Shown piece after piece: positions 31,904 through 44,500 of a DNA stretch of 50,189 nt. The first letter of the stretch is position 1. Every line of letters begins with the position of its first letter. The position numbers and the translations under genes were made by a program. Source of the DNA: Symbiodinium natans (lineage: Eukaryota; Sar; Dinophyceae; Suessiales; Symbiodiniaceae); contig CAJNDS010002750.1 in NCBI GenBank assembly GCA_905221605.1, positions 244,361 through 294,549 of the forward strand, in the 5' to 3' direction. A model generated the notes under the pieces. That model ran no database searches. It saw nothing but the letters and a program-made list of their open reading frames with translations, and was not told the origin of the DNA.

Positions 31904-33410
31904 AACACAACATCACAGCCGGAACGGTCGATCGCGATATTGAAGCTGGTAGCCCGCGAAGAAATCGCAGACTGTATCTGAGCAGCAAACGCAAGACCGT
32001 CAGGCCGGCAGCAGAGTGCGTGAGGCGAAGCGAGCCAGGCGCAGCATGATCCAATATCAGCATCCACCCTCTCCAAACAAACCACGCCCTGGCTTTGTCA
32101 CACCCTGCGATAGACATACGGCTTATCCGCAATTTAAGCAGTAGAGGGTGCATACTCGGACTTGCTTCTGCATGCCATGTACAAAAGCCGATGCATACTT
32201 CGGCATCAATCTACATACCCAGTGGACTGCGCATTGCACACGTGCTTCCCATCGATCGGAACCTATCCTGCAGCCACATACAATGACACACAGCATGCTT
32301 GCAGCACAAGTCGGCCAGCGGGAGCTTGTCGACATGCAATACAGCCCTGAAACGTTCCGAAACGGCAGGTAAACAAGAGTCTCAATGAAGGCACACAAGA
32401 ACCGGCACATAAACCTGAGCCCGGGACTCCTCTTGAAAAGCCTAGCATGGCTCTGAGCATGACTCATCATGATTCAACCACACTCGAACGCCAACTCTTC
32501 CGTTTGCCATTGCGTTTTGGATGTAGATGGCCTAGCTATCGAAAGGCAAGGTACAGGAGCCGCAAGACCCGCAAGATTCGCAAGGCTCGCAAGACTCAAT
32601 GGAACGCGCTCAAATGTGCACCGCCAAGACTAATCCAAGCTGTAGCTGCATTAGTTGCACGACATTTCTTTCAAGCCTCCATTTGTGATGGTATCCTCGC
32701 CAATGCTTGCAAGACCTCAACGGAAGCATAAAACATGTAAGCACTGTACCACCCACGCAATGCAAATTCTCCACCAGCAAACATGGACAAACTTGGAGCC
32801 TAGCCCCTGCAACTAAATCGTCCTGTGAGTGCGAGACACCTTAGACGTCATCATCTTGTCTGCTTGGACACCGTGTGCGACAATAAATGCCTCAACTGTT
32901 CATTGCCGGACGGCTCAGCCTCACGACCTCTGCATGCAGAAATTTGCAGAAATCCCGTGGCACACCCCACAACCCTGCTGGGCTCGTTGACTCTTGGAGG
33001 TGAACACGCTGGCTGCAGCGGCCGGAAAATCTGAGCTCCTCAAGTCCTCAGCGTCAGCTCTCAAAACTCGTAGCATATATCACCCGTAGTAAGTCAATAC
33101 ACCAAAACAAGCTGTCAAGCGAATCCGAGCCGGCCTCCGCATTCTCACAGTTGAGCAAGGCGAGGTACCGATCCACCTGGCAGGTGAACACAAGCCACTC
33201 TCTTCTCGCAACTACAGAGGTTTAACGAATGTTTCTGAAATTTCACCAAGTAATCCAAACGCAATAACCGGAATCAAAGCATGATGTGGATGCGCCTTCT
33301 CGTGAGTGAGAGCGGGAAGACTAGCTTCTGGACCTGGCTGGCAATGTTTGCAAGTTGTTTTTCTTGGTACTGGATGCGCTCGGAAGTTACGACCCGCAAA
33401 TGGCCAGCCC
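31904..33410 (-). CDS. Exons of an unidentified gene upstream of the 31889 start
   Basis: In gene order: 33330-33410, a coiled-coil segment (TSERIQYQEKQLANIASQVQ); 33113-33181, between acceptor TGCCAG and a donor near GACAGCTT (VDRYLALLNCENAEAGSDSL); about 32240-32365 (ERFRAVLHVDKLPLADLCCK then HAVCHCMWLQDR); about 31920-32040 (QIQSAISSRATSFNIAIDRS then GCDVVL). All are strongly coding-like. If the last frame is read on it stops at 31876, overlapping the proposed start of the next gene by 14 bases. So either the boundary or one of the two readings needs correction. No family is recognised. Confidence 0.5.
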
Positions 33411-34089
33411 GATGATTGCCGGCGAAACGTTCTCTACTTCGGTGCCACCAGTACATACACAGGTAACATGATTGCTCACAAAGCTTCAAACTAACAACAC
33501 TTTCAGGTTCTGCTGTACCGATGCAAGGGGTAAGAGAACTGAAACCAAACAGTCAGCTCGACGAATCAGCCGCGGCGGGCGTCTGGCTGGATCAGCCTTA
33601 CGCAACGATCCCGCAACTAACCAAAACAAGGCCAACGCTCCTTTCCGCACCGTGCAACCGCAGCAAAAATTGGTGTCAGTCTCCCAGCCGGATCACAACA
33701 GTGACGCAATTTGAACAGTTGGCGGGGATCATGGACAGTTTACACGCATCAAGCAATCATCATGTCTTGAAGGGGCTGACCATTGAAGCCATGGCTGTGG
33801 CTGGCCACAACCCCGCCTTGCAGGGTCTTGAGCCAATTTGATGATATAATTCATGCAACTCACACTGCACAAGCAGGCCACACTGCCGCGAAAACACTAC
33901 ACAAACAACAACCATTGACTTTTTTTGGCATGCTTTGACGACAGTCAAATTTGGTATGACGTCGACCCGTGAAGGCTTGCCATCCGTCTTCGAACACAAA
34001 CAACATACACGCACCTCTGAACGCCTACAAATTTCAAGCCAAAACATGTCTGAAACAATATGTTCTCTAAAATGCCTCTGCAGCACCTT

Positions 34090-34185
34090 CTAGTGGTTTC
34101 CACTAGTGCGTAATTGATGTTTATTAGTGGTTTTCCACACGGTAGTGAGTTTCGACTAATGGGTAGTGGGCTTCCACTAGTGAGG
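34090..34185. repeat. Cluster of short palindromes of the CTAGTGG type
   Basis: CTAGTGGTTTCCACTAG (34090-34106) is a 7-bp-arm hairpin. Related units TTAGTGGTTTTCCACAC and TAGTGGGCTTCCACTAGTG follow within 80 bases. Confidence 0.7.
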
Positions 34186-34689
34186 ATTCCAATAAATACC
34201 ACAAGTGTGCAGTGGCATTCCTCTTATAGCCAAAAGGTAAAAATTTGGAGTTGGGATTGCTCACACAGCATTTTTACTACATAAACGTCAAACTTGCGTG
34301 CCCCGGGCCACATCAAACCAACGAAAAACACACGGCCCCATCGCATTGCGATCTTTACATACCCCTGTAATGGGGATTTCGCGCAAGCGCCGCATAAACT
34401 GGGCATTCTAACTAGACCCGGTACTTCCCCTCGCTCTGTATACTTCCCCTTTGGTTTCACTATCAGTCTATTTAAAGACTCAAAGTTTGAAGCTTTCATT
34501 TTCCTGAATGTTCGGCAGAAGGGTTCTCGTTGTAAAGTTGGGGGTCTGGGGGTCGGAAGGTTGGAAGGTGACCAACGTTTGCAAGCGTCCGCAAGAATCG
34601 CGCACCTCCGCCGACGCCCCTCTTAAGCCCTACCCTTAAGCCCCCTTCTAAGCACCCCCCTAAGCTCCCCCCCTTTAAACTCCCTCTTC

Positions 34690-34815
34690 ATAAAAGGAAG
34701 CCCAAAGGAAGAACTTTCCAAAGAACCTCCCAAAGCTGAACAGAGTTCCCACGGATCCCAGCTGCAAGAACGAAACAAGCATGAGGACCAAGAGCTCCTC
34801 CTTGTGCTTTGAAAC
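34690..34815 (-). CDS. Exon-like segment with a hydrophobic helix, unidentified
   Basis: Encodes KHKEELLVLMLVSFLQLGSV and then FGRFFGKFFLWASFYEEGV before a stop. Aromatic-rich and hydrophobic, possibly a membrane segment. No splice borders were proven and no family is recognised. Confidence 0.35.
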
Positions 34816-35534
34816 ACCTGAGTGCAACGGTGATCACCAAAGTGCCTCTAAAAAGAGGATGTTAGTGCTGTTGGTGTTGAAGCCAAGAGCAAGCAGAAGG
34901 AAGGACATAGATCGAGAAGCAGATCCATATAATATGCCGAAGAGGCTACGTCATTAATTCTCTCTTCATGGATGCGGAATCTCGAGGCATGTGATTAAGC
35001 AGAGCTTTGGCACTCCACCCAAAGCAGTCATCGCCCATGATGAGGGCAACTCCAGTAGGGGTGGATGGCACGCCGCTCCTTCTATCGTGGCACGCAATGC
35101 GATGGCTTCACACGCATGACTAGGTTACGCAGCATACGCAGCAAGCCCACTGAACTGGAGTCTGGATGTTTTAAATGGCGAAACAGTGACATCGCTGCAT
35201 ACCCACGAACCAAGCCTGCCTTCTACCGTTGCTGCTTGGAGAGCCAAAAACAATGGACACCAACACCGACAAACAGGCCAGGTGAGCGGGTGTTGGTTGC
35301 TTGCACTCACACCTGGACCAGCTTCTGACAGCTCTGCAATCGGTTTCTGGGCCCCAGATAGCCACTTGCGCGCTGCATACCAGCGAAGGCCAAAACCACT
35401 ATTCGCAACACAGGTCGGTAACGCAAACTGCCTTGAGTTTAGTTCTTGACGAGCAGATCACCACTTCCACGAACGAATCGTTTGACACTTTCCCTCTGCT
35501 TTGATAAGTGTTGGAAGATCTCCGTAACAGGGAC

Positions 35535-35741
35535 CTAAGACTTCCTCCTGTGCTTCGAGTGCTGAGAGTGAGTGCGGTCGTCTTTTTTGGCTTTTGGATT
35601 CACGTTTGCTGGTGTTGGTGCAACTTTCTGCGCTGGCGGTTGCTTCTTTGCAAACATCCTTTCATCAACCGCACTGTCACTGCCAACTGCTAGAGCGAAA
35701 ACAACCAGAACAACCACAACAAACAACTTGGATTTTTTGCC
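35535..35741 (-). CDS. Signal-peptide exon of an unidentified small secreted or membrane protein
   Basis: After an acceptor-like GTTAG the frame reads GKKSKLFVVVVLVVFALAVG, a textbook signal peptide core. A hydrophilic tail follows: SAVDERMFAKKQPPAQK and ANVNPKAKKDDRTHS. The initiator Met is expected in a short upstream exon. The frame stops with TAG at 35535, though the last dozen residues may be intronic. The Lys/Pro-rich tail is low complexity, so no family call is possible. Confidence 0.5.
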   Translation of the reverse strand, partial: GKKSKLFVVVVLVVFALAVGSDSAVDERMFAKKQPPAQKVAPTPANVNPKAKKDDRTHSQHSKHRRKS

Positions 35742-36140
35742 TAACGGCTAAATGGGGGTGCGAAGCACTCTCCCGCTATGTCTGTGGCCTCCGAGAAAAA
35801 ATTGCGCAAGAAGCAGAACAGAGACCTTACAGTTGCAGAATCCATCAGTTGCAAAATCCATGAAACTCGACGTCTCAGCTGCAGTCTAACAAAGTAAACC
35901 AAAACCTCTAGTCTCTAGAAGCCGCCAGCGTCAAGCGTCAAACGATTCACAAATATATAGAAGCCGCAAGGGTGAAACGATTCACAACACTATAGAACAA
36001 CAAATATTCAGAAAACATACAAAAGCAAAATCAGAGACAAACAAAGCGCCAGAAAAGAGGTCAGGAAAAAACATACAAAAACAACGCAAACCAAATCAAA
36101 AACAGTTTTGCACTCAAAAAAATTTCCGCGATATAAGCAA

Positions 36141-36777
<637 letters not shown>

Positions 36778-36834
36778 TTCCATTCCAATCGCAGCCGCAG
36801 TCCGAGTCCACAGCTTAGCGTACAGCCGGCGCAC

Positions 36835-36970
36835 AGAAGGACAGCATAGCATTGTTGCGATAGTGCAGCATCCAGGCTGATATGTGCACTGATGCTCTTG
36901 GCAAGTTTGGAATCATCAGTGGCCCATTGCTTGACATGACCTCTCTGTGCCTCTGATCGTCTGCGGATCA
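36835..36970 (-). CDS. Weak exon-like segment
   Basis: Encodes GHVKQWATDDSKLAKSISAH and then ISLDAALSQQCYAVLLC. It reads like a helical protein segment, but it runs directly into the microsatellite and has no proven splice sites. Confidence 0.25.
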
Positions 36971-37266
36971 GTCGAGTCGTGTGTGCCCTGAATGTGGAGT
37001 AGCTCCACAATGCAAGAGGAGAGCACTCGTGTAGTAGATAACATTGTCGCAGGTGATACCCTGTGCATGAAAGACTGGAAGGAGAACAGTCGGGTTAATG
37101 GTTAAAGGCCTGCTGTTTTTATGGATCGATGCATGAGTAGTATGCTGACTGAAGCGCATAAGTCTCAACATGAGAACTTGCGGCGGCTGCTGAAGGGCAT
37201 GGATGGCGTGTTGGTGCATATGCCAGTAGCCTATGAGACTCTGCAAATCAGTAGACTCTGGCTTGA

Positions 37267-37568
37267 GCAAGTTTGCCACCTCGAGCCAAACGTCCAGTTT
37301 CAAACCCTTAAGGGGGAGGCAGGGACCCAACCCTAAAGGAGAACCCTCAAGGCTTAGGGATGCTCGCAAACTCGGACGTACTTCTTTTTCCATGCGGTGA
37401 GAATGCTGAAGCATTGGGCGCAAGGAACGCACTCTGGCAATGGGCACTGGAGAATATTTCTTTACGACCCTGTTGTGAGGGCCGGCACACGGGGCACAAA
37501 GTAGCAAGTGAGAAAGCTCTCACATCCGCTGCACGCAACCACCTAAACCTCTAAACCGTCCCACCACC
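37267..37568. repeat. Direct duplication, copy 1
   Basis: Matches 37903-38257 almost base for base from GCAAGTTTGCCACCTCGAGC to CCGTCCCACCACC. It lacks a 52-base segment present in copy 2 and differs by a few substitutions. No convincing ORF. Confidence 0.95.
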
Positions 37569-37902
37569 GAACTCAAGAGTGCAAGACACTGCGTGTCCGG
37601 GGCGGGCTGGGCGGGACAGAAAATTTTTTGCTACCAAGGAACGTGCATGTTTATTGCATATGAAGTCGCAGCTGTTCAAGAGCATTGATAACACATGCTG
37701 TTGCTTGTGTGACAGCTGCTTGAGCACCTGGCAACGCAGATGACGCAGTTCAAAAGCTTTGCATCCAAGAAATCACTCTGAAGGTTTTAGGTGAAAGTCA
37801 GACGCTCGAGGTGGCATGAAAATTCTGTTCTCACAAATTTCAAAACATTTCTCAAACTTTAAAGCGTTAGCAGCCATGCCTGCCGACACGCTCAAAGCTT
37901 GC

Positions 37903-38257
37903 GCAAGTTTGCCACCTCGAGCCAAACGTCCAGTTTCAAACCCTTAAGGGGGAGGCAGGGACCCAACCCTAAAGGAGAACCCTCAAGGCTTAGGGATGCT
38001 CGCAAACTCGGACGTACTTCTTTTTCCATACGGTGACATAGGGACGCAACATCCTACGGCTCACACTCCGGGCGGAGTGGAGTGTCAAGAATGCTGAAGC
38101 ATTGGGCGCAAGGAACGCACTCTGGCAATGGGCACTGGAGAATATTTCTTTACGACCCTGTTGTGAGGGCCGGCACACGGGGCAAAGTAGTTGCAAGTGA
38201 GAAGGCTCTCACATCCGCTGCACGCAACCACCTAAACCTCTAAACCGTCCCACCACC
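37903..38257. repeat. Direct duplication, copy 2, with 52 extra bases
   Basis: The extra segment lies at about 38036-38087 (begins CATAGGGACGCAACATCC, ends GGAGTGGAGTGTCAA). A one-base length change near 38185 is the only other length difference noticed. The copies are separated by about 330 bases of unrelated sequence. Confidence 0.95.
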
Positions 38258-38544
38258 CCCTCTTGACCGAACCAAGGGTTTTCATTGGATTCCGCAGTAA
38301 GAACTTCGAGGCAGTTGTTCATTGCGTGTGAGGTGTCCGACGCAGGGATCGCCGAACCGTTCACACACAAGTACTGAGATTTTCCCGGGAGGGCAAATCG
38401 TTTTTCATTTCACACGCTGCACGAGAGTCTCGAGTCTAGCGGGCGAGGTCATTGAGACCCTTGGGCTGCATTAGCCCCGCCGGGAGTAGTATGGCACCTA
38501 GGTGCTGCATACTACGGAAAAAAATGTTGAGCATCGAAACGCCG

Positions 38545-39100
38545 TCAACAAACCCAGGACTTCCTAAGAGCAATGACGTAGGCGTTGTTGTGTATCTGAT
38601 TCAGTTGGGCTCTTGTGGCCACAGTTGGGCTACTGTTGTCATCATGAATGATGATGTCAGTTGCGCTAATGGCTGCGTTAGTTTCATCCTGAATGCCTGT
38701 CATGGGGATGATCTCAAAGGCTCTGTAATGCCCAGTATGTGCTAGGTCGCCTATGTGAATGATGCCCCCAATGAGGGAGTAGTGGGCATCATGAGTTGCG
38801 CGAGCCTGTTTGGGTCGGGCTCTCGGTCCACCTGTGGTGGCCGGAAGGCTGCTCCTAGCGTCAAATACAGGCATGACCACCCTGCGCTGAAGTTGTAAGT
38901 TGCAGTTCTGCCTCACTGCAAGATTTACAAAGACGCGCACGCAGCTGCTTCGGACAAGCCCCGTGCGCTTAGGATGACGCTGTCCAAAGTTACTGGAACG
39001 GGCAGGGGCGCAGCCAACGAGATCCGGTTGCACAGGCGCAAAATTCGGGCCAAAAAACGGGGCCGTCTCGCGGCCCCACGAAATGGACCCAGTTCCTGTA
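38545..39100 (-). CDS. Ubiquitin-specific protease-like (peptidase C19) C-terminal fragment
   Basis: USPs cleave ubiquitin from proteins; their catalytic domain ends with a His box and a Asp/Asn box. The minus frame, followed down from 39033, has HYSLIGGIIHIGDLAHTGHY, then RAFEII. GHY at residues 101-103 is the catalytic His motif, and DD with following N (131-133) fills the place of the usual W-x-F-D-D segment, though the Trp is missing. The end, LNQIHNNAYVIALRKSW, matches the family's Ile-x-x-x-x-Ala-Tyr-x-Leu close. The N-terminal Cys box was not found. No in-frame ATG starts this frame, so it is a last exon or a truncated copy. The acceptor was not fixed. The domain call is fair; activity cannot be inferred. 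Confidence 0.6.
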
Positions 39101-39132
39101 ACACAATTTGAAATTAAAGTTGTGAAACCGCG

Positions 39133-39180
39133 ACCCCAAAATTGGGGCCACCTGGCGGCGGCCCCAATTTTGGGGCCGCG
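39133..39180. repeat. Paired GGCCCCAAAATTGGGGCC-type palindromes
   Basis: CCCCAAAATTGGGG (39134-39147) and GGCCCCAATTTTGGGGCC (39160-39177) are each self-complementary and also pair with each other. Related CGGGGCCG and GCGGCCCC motifs lie at 39058-39076. Confidence 0.75.
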
Positions 39181-39319
39181 AATTCTTCTATTTTTAGGCT
39201 CATCTCATCTCGCGCTTTCCACTCGGGGCCCACAGACAAGCGCTCACAGCGGAAACCTGAGAACCACGACCTCCGCAGGCAGCTTTCTGGTGGAAGAGAT
39301 CAACATGAAAGAAACGTGC

Positions 39320-40978
39320 ACCAAGCTTTGGTTGTAAGCGTACCCGAAGCTCAAGGACTGCAAGCTGCCAGGCAAACGTCACGAATCTCAAGGACTGCAA
39401 GCTGCCAGGCAAACGTCACACTCTTCAAGCTCTGGTTGCCTCAAGGACTGCAAGCTGCCAGGCAAACGTCACGAAGCTCAAGGACTGCAAGCTGCCAGGC
39501 AAACGTCACATTGCCCAAACTCTGGTTGCAAGCGTACCCGAAGCTCACGGACTGCAGGCAAACGTCACACAAGCCATATGGGCATCACATTGATGCTCTT
39601 CCGGGGAATGTCATGCTCCAGCAAGACACCAAAGTCGAACACCGTGGCGATGTGGTAGAAGATGACTTAGGGTTTAGGGTTAGAAAACGCAACTGAATGG
39701 AGTGCAACGTGAGACATCAAATGTCAACCTCACATGCCCCATGTCATGAGTCATGTGCGCATTCATGCTTCAAATGTTCTTGCCAGGCAAACGTCACATT
39801 CTCCAAGCTCTGGTTGTAAGCATGCCCGAAGCTCAAGTACTGCAAGCTGCCAGGCAAACGTCACGCAACTCAGGGACTGCAAGCTGCCATGCAAACGTCA
39901 CATTCAGGTCCAAGGTGTTGGGCAACTGGATCTCCGCCAAGCTGCCAGGCAAACGTAAGCTCTGATTGTAAGTGCACCCGGAACTCAAGGACTGCAAGCT
40001 GCCGGGCAAGCGCCATACTCTCCAAGCTTTGGTTGTAAGCGTACCCGAAGCTCAAGGACTGCAAGCTGCCAGGCAAACGTCACGAATCTCAAGGACTGCA
40101 AGCTGCCAGGCAAACGTCACACTCTTCAAGCTCTGGTTGCCTCAAGGACTGCAAGCTGCCAGGCAAACGTCACGAAGCTCAAGGACTGCAAGCTGCCAGG
40201 CAAACGTCACATTGTCCAAACTCTGGTTGCAAGCGTACCCGAAGCTCACGGACTGCAGGCAAACGTCACACAAGCCATATGGGCATCACATTGATGCTCT
40301 TCCGGGGAATGTCATGCTCCAGCAAGACACCAAAGTCGAACACCGTGGCGATGTGGTAGAAGATGACTTAGGGTCTAGGGTTAGAAAACGCAACTGAATG
40401 GAGTGCAACATGAGACATCAAATGTCAACCTCGCATGCCCCATGTCATGAGTCATGTGCTCATTCATGCTTCAAATGTTCCTGGCAGGCAAACGTCACAT
40501 TCTCCAAGCTCTGGTTGTAAGCATGCCCGAAGCTCAAGTACTGCAAGCTGCCAGGCAAACGTCACGCAACTCAGGGGCTGCAAGCTGCCAGGCAAACGTC
40601 ACATTCAGGTCCAAGGTGTTGGGCAACTGGATCTCCGCCAAGCTGCCAGGCAAACGTAAGCTCTGATTGTAAGCGCACCCGGAACTCAAGGACTGCAAGC
40701 TGCCGGGCATGTGCGCATTCATGCTTCAAATGTTCCTGCCAGGCAAACGCCACATTCTCCAAGCTCTGGTTGTAAGCGTGCCCGAAGCTCACGGACTGAA
40801 ATCTGCCAGGCAAACGTCACGCAACTCAGGGACTGCAAGCTGCCAGGCAAACGTCACATTCAGGTCCAAGGTGTTGGGCAACTGGGTCTCCGCCAAGCTG
40901 CCAGGCAAACGTAAGCTCTGATTGTAAGCGCACCCGGAACTCAAGGACTGCAAGCTGCCGGGCAAGCGCCATACTCTC
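39320..40978. repeat. Higher-order repeat of 701 bp (two copies plus a partial third)
   Basis: Matching points lie 701 bases apart, for example CCAAGCTTTGGTTGTAAGCG at 39321 and 40022, and the shared spacer at 39734 and 40435. A shortened third copy follows from about 40709. Each spacer carries a telomere-like stretch (GACTTAGGGTTTAGGGTTAG at 39664; TTTAGGG is changed to TCTAGGG in the second copy). Confidence 0.9.
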
Positions 40979-41578
40979 CAAGCTTTGGTTGTAAGCGTAC
41001 CCGAAGCTCAAGGACTGCAAGCTGCCAGGCAAACGTCACGAATCTCAAGGACTGCAAGCTGCCAGGCAAACGTCAAGCTCTGGTTGCCTCAAGGACTGCA
41101 AGCTGCCAGGCAAACTTCACATCCTCCAAGCTCTGGTTGTAAGCGTACCCGAAGCAGACCATCAACCTTTTGTTGGCGTAGTAGCGCAACGTCATCATGA
41201 GGTATGTTAGGAAGAAGAAACTCTGTTGGAAGTGGACCACATGTGAAACATGATGACATGCAAACGAGCTCAGACATGCATGTTTCAAATAATGAAATGT
41301 TAACATGATGGATGAAGGAAGTCGACTCGCAGTTGGTCTCAATTCTTTTGCTCGCTCCAAGCCAAGCGTCAGAGGTAGGTGAGATAGAACAGGACTCGTT
41401 TTTGGTGAAATTGAAAACAAAATGACCAAAGAGGAAACCGGTACTGCTTGCGTGTGTGGTGCCGATCTGCGTGGTCATCTTGGCGTGGTGCTGTTGGCTT
41501 GAATTCTAAGCTCTGGTTGCAAGCGTAGCCGAAGCTCAAGGACTACAAGCTGTCAAGCTGCCAGGCAAACGTCACGAA

Positions 41579-44500
41579 GCTCAAGGGCTGCAAGTTGTCT
41601 AGCAAACGTCACATTCTTCGAGTTCTGGGTACAAGCGTACCCGAAGCTCAAGGACTGCAAACTGTCAGGCAAACGTCACATGCTCCAAGCTCTGGTTGTA
41701 AGCGTACCCGAATCCCAAGGACTGTAAGCTGCCAGGCCAAGGTCACACTCTCCAGTTCAAGCTCTGGATGAAAGCGTACCCGAAGCTCAAGGACTGCAAG
41801 CTGCCAGGCTGCCACTACGTCAGCCACTGGTGAAAAGCGCTCTGGGTAGGTGAGGGACTGGGGTAGGGACAAGCTGCGCATGAACGCGTGATATGCATGA
41901 TCAAAATCGCACTTCACTTCATGACGCTGGGTTTAGGGAGGAAGGGGGTGGGGATCGTCACTGCTCAACATAGGCACGTGCTGACTACGCCCGCGTGGTC
42001 GGTGGCGTAGTCCTGTGGTGGTACTTGTCGATTCGGATACCATCTCTGAGATTGGCTGGCGTGTTCTTGCGCAGAGGTTGGAGGGGAAAGGGTGTGGGGC
42101 ACGGTCGGCCTGCACCGCCTTGTTGAACGCCGTCTGCGTCAAACGTCACGAAGCTCAAGGACTGCAAGCTGCCAGGCGAACGTCACATTGTCCAAGCTCC
42201 GGTTGTGAGCGCGCCCGAATCTCAATGACTGCAAGCTGCCAGGCCAACGTCACACTCTCCAATCCAAGTTCTGGTTGTAAGCGTACCCGAAGCGCAAAGA
42301 CTGCAAGATACCAGGCAAACGTGACGAAGCTCAAGGACTGCAAGCTGCCAGGCAAACGTCACATTCTCCAAGCTCTGGTTGTAAGCGTACCTGAAGCTCA
42401 AGGATTGCAAGCACATTGTCGAAGCTCTGGTTGTAAGCGAAAACGAAGCTCAAGGTCTGCAAGCTGCCAGGCAAACGTCACGTTCTCCAAGCTCTGGTCG
42501 TAAGCGTGCCCGAAGCGGCAAGCTGCCAGGCAAGCATCGCACTGTCCAAGCTCTGGTTGTAGGCGTACCCTAATCTCAAGGACTACGAGCCGCCAGGCAA
42601 ACGTCACGAAGCTCAAGGACTGCAAGTTGCCAGGCAAACGTCACGTTGTCCAAATTCTGGTTGTAGGCATACCCGAAATTCACGGACTGCAAATTGCCAG
42701 GTAAACGTCACACAAGGACTGTAAGCTGCCAGGCAAACGTCATTTTCTCCAAGCTCTGGTTGTAAGCGTACTAGATGCTCAAGGACCGCAAGCTGCCAGG
42801 CAAACGTCACATTCTCCAAGCTCTGGTTGAAAGCGTACCAGAAGCTCAAGGACTGCAAGCTGCCAGGCAAACGTCACAAACTCCCAGCTCTGGTTGTAAG
42901 CGTGCCCGAAGCTCAAGGATTGCAAGCTGCCAGGCAAACGTCACGAAGTTCAAGGACTGCAAGCTGTCATGCAAACGTCACATCATCCAAGCTCTGGTTG
43001 TAAGCGTGCCCGAAGCTCAAGGATTGCAAGCTGCCAGGCAAACGTCACGAAGCTCAAGGACTGCAGGCTGTCAGGCAAACGTCACATCATCCAAGCTCTG
43101 GTTGTAAGTGTACCCGAAGCTCAAGGACTGCAAGGTGCCAGGCAAACGTCACACTCTCCAAGCTCTGGTCGCAAACGTATCCGAAGCTCGAGGATTGCAA
43201 GCCGCCATGCGAACATCACGAAGCTCAAGGACTGCAAGTTGCCAGGCGAACGTCACATTCTCCAAGTTCTTGTAGGTGCACCCGAAGCTCAAGGACTGCA
43301 AGCTGTTTTGAAAAGCGGACGTGGTGGGGGAAAGGGGGTGGGATAGGGTCTCAGAAATTGACGGGCATGTTCCTGTGACGTGGTGGGGGGAAAGGGTGTG
43401 GGGTAGGTGTGGTTGCAAGCGTGCCGGTTGTAAGCGTACCCGAAGCTCAAGGACTGCAAGCTACCAGGCAAACGTGACGAAACTCAAGGACTGCAAGCTG
43501 CCAAGCAAACGTCACATTCTCCGAGCTCTGGTTGTAAGCGTACCCGAAGCTCAAGGATTGCAAGCACATTGTCGAAGCTCTGGTTGTAAGCGTAAACGGA
43601 GCTCAAGGACTGCAAGCTGCCAGGCAAACGTCACGTTCTCCAAGCTGTGGTTGTAAGCGTGCCCGAAGCGGCAAGCTGCCAGGCAAAACATCGCACTGTC
43701 TAAGCTCTGGTTGTAGGCGTACCCTAATCAGGCAAACGTCACATTCTCGAAGCTCTGGTTGCAAGCGCACCCGAAGTTCAAGGACTGCAAGTTGCCAGGC
43801 AAACGTCACACTTTCCATGCTCTGGTTGTAAGCGTGCCCGGAGCTCAAGGATTGTAAGTGGCCAGGCAAACGTCACGAAGCTCAAGGGCTGCAAGTTGTC
43901 TAGCAAACGTCACATTCTTCGAGTTCTGGGTATAAGCGTACCCGAAGCTCAAGGACTGCAAACTGTCAGGCAAACGTCACATGCTCCAAGCTCTGGTTGT
44001 AAGCGTACCCGAATCCCAAGGACTGTAAGCTGCCAGGCCAACGTCACACTCTCCAGTTCAAGCTCTGGTTGTAAGCGTACCCGAAGCTCAAGGACTGCAA
44101 GCTGCCAGGCTGCCACTACGTCAGCCACTGGTGAAAAGCGCTCTGGGTAGGTGAGGGACTGGGGTAGGGACAAGCTGCGTGATATGCATGATCAAAATCG
44201 CACTTCACTGCATGACGCTGAGTTTAGGGAGGAAGGGGGTGGGGATCGTCACTGCTCAACATAGGCACGTGCTGACTACGCCCGCGTGGTCCATGGTCAT
44301 GCCGGTGGCGTAGTCCTGTGGTGGTACTTGTCGATTCGGATACCATTTCTGAAATTGGCTGGCGTGTTCTTGCGAAGAGGTTGGAGGGGAAAGGGTGTGG
44401 GGCACGGTCGGCCTGCACCGCCTTGTTGAACGCCGTCTGCGTCAAACGTCACGAAGCTCAAGGACTGCAAGCTGCCAGGCGAACGTCACATTGTCCAAGC

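Noticed and set aside
33826-33846. Relict dinoflagellate spliced leader (ATTGGCTCAAG on the minus strand)
   Set aside because: Only about 11 bases fit the 3' end of the known leader and the preceding bases differ; not enough to claim a retroposed mRNA. Similar GGCTCAAG at 24459 and 31699 is even shorter.
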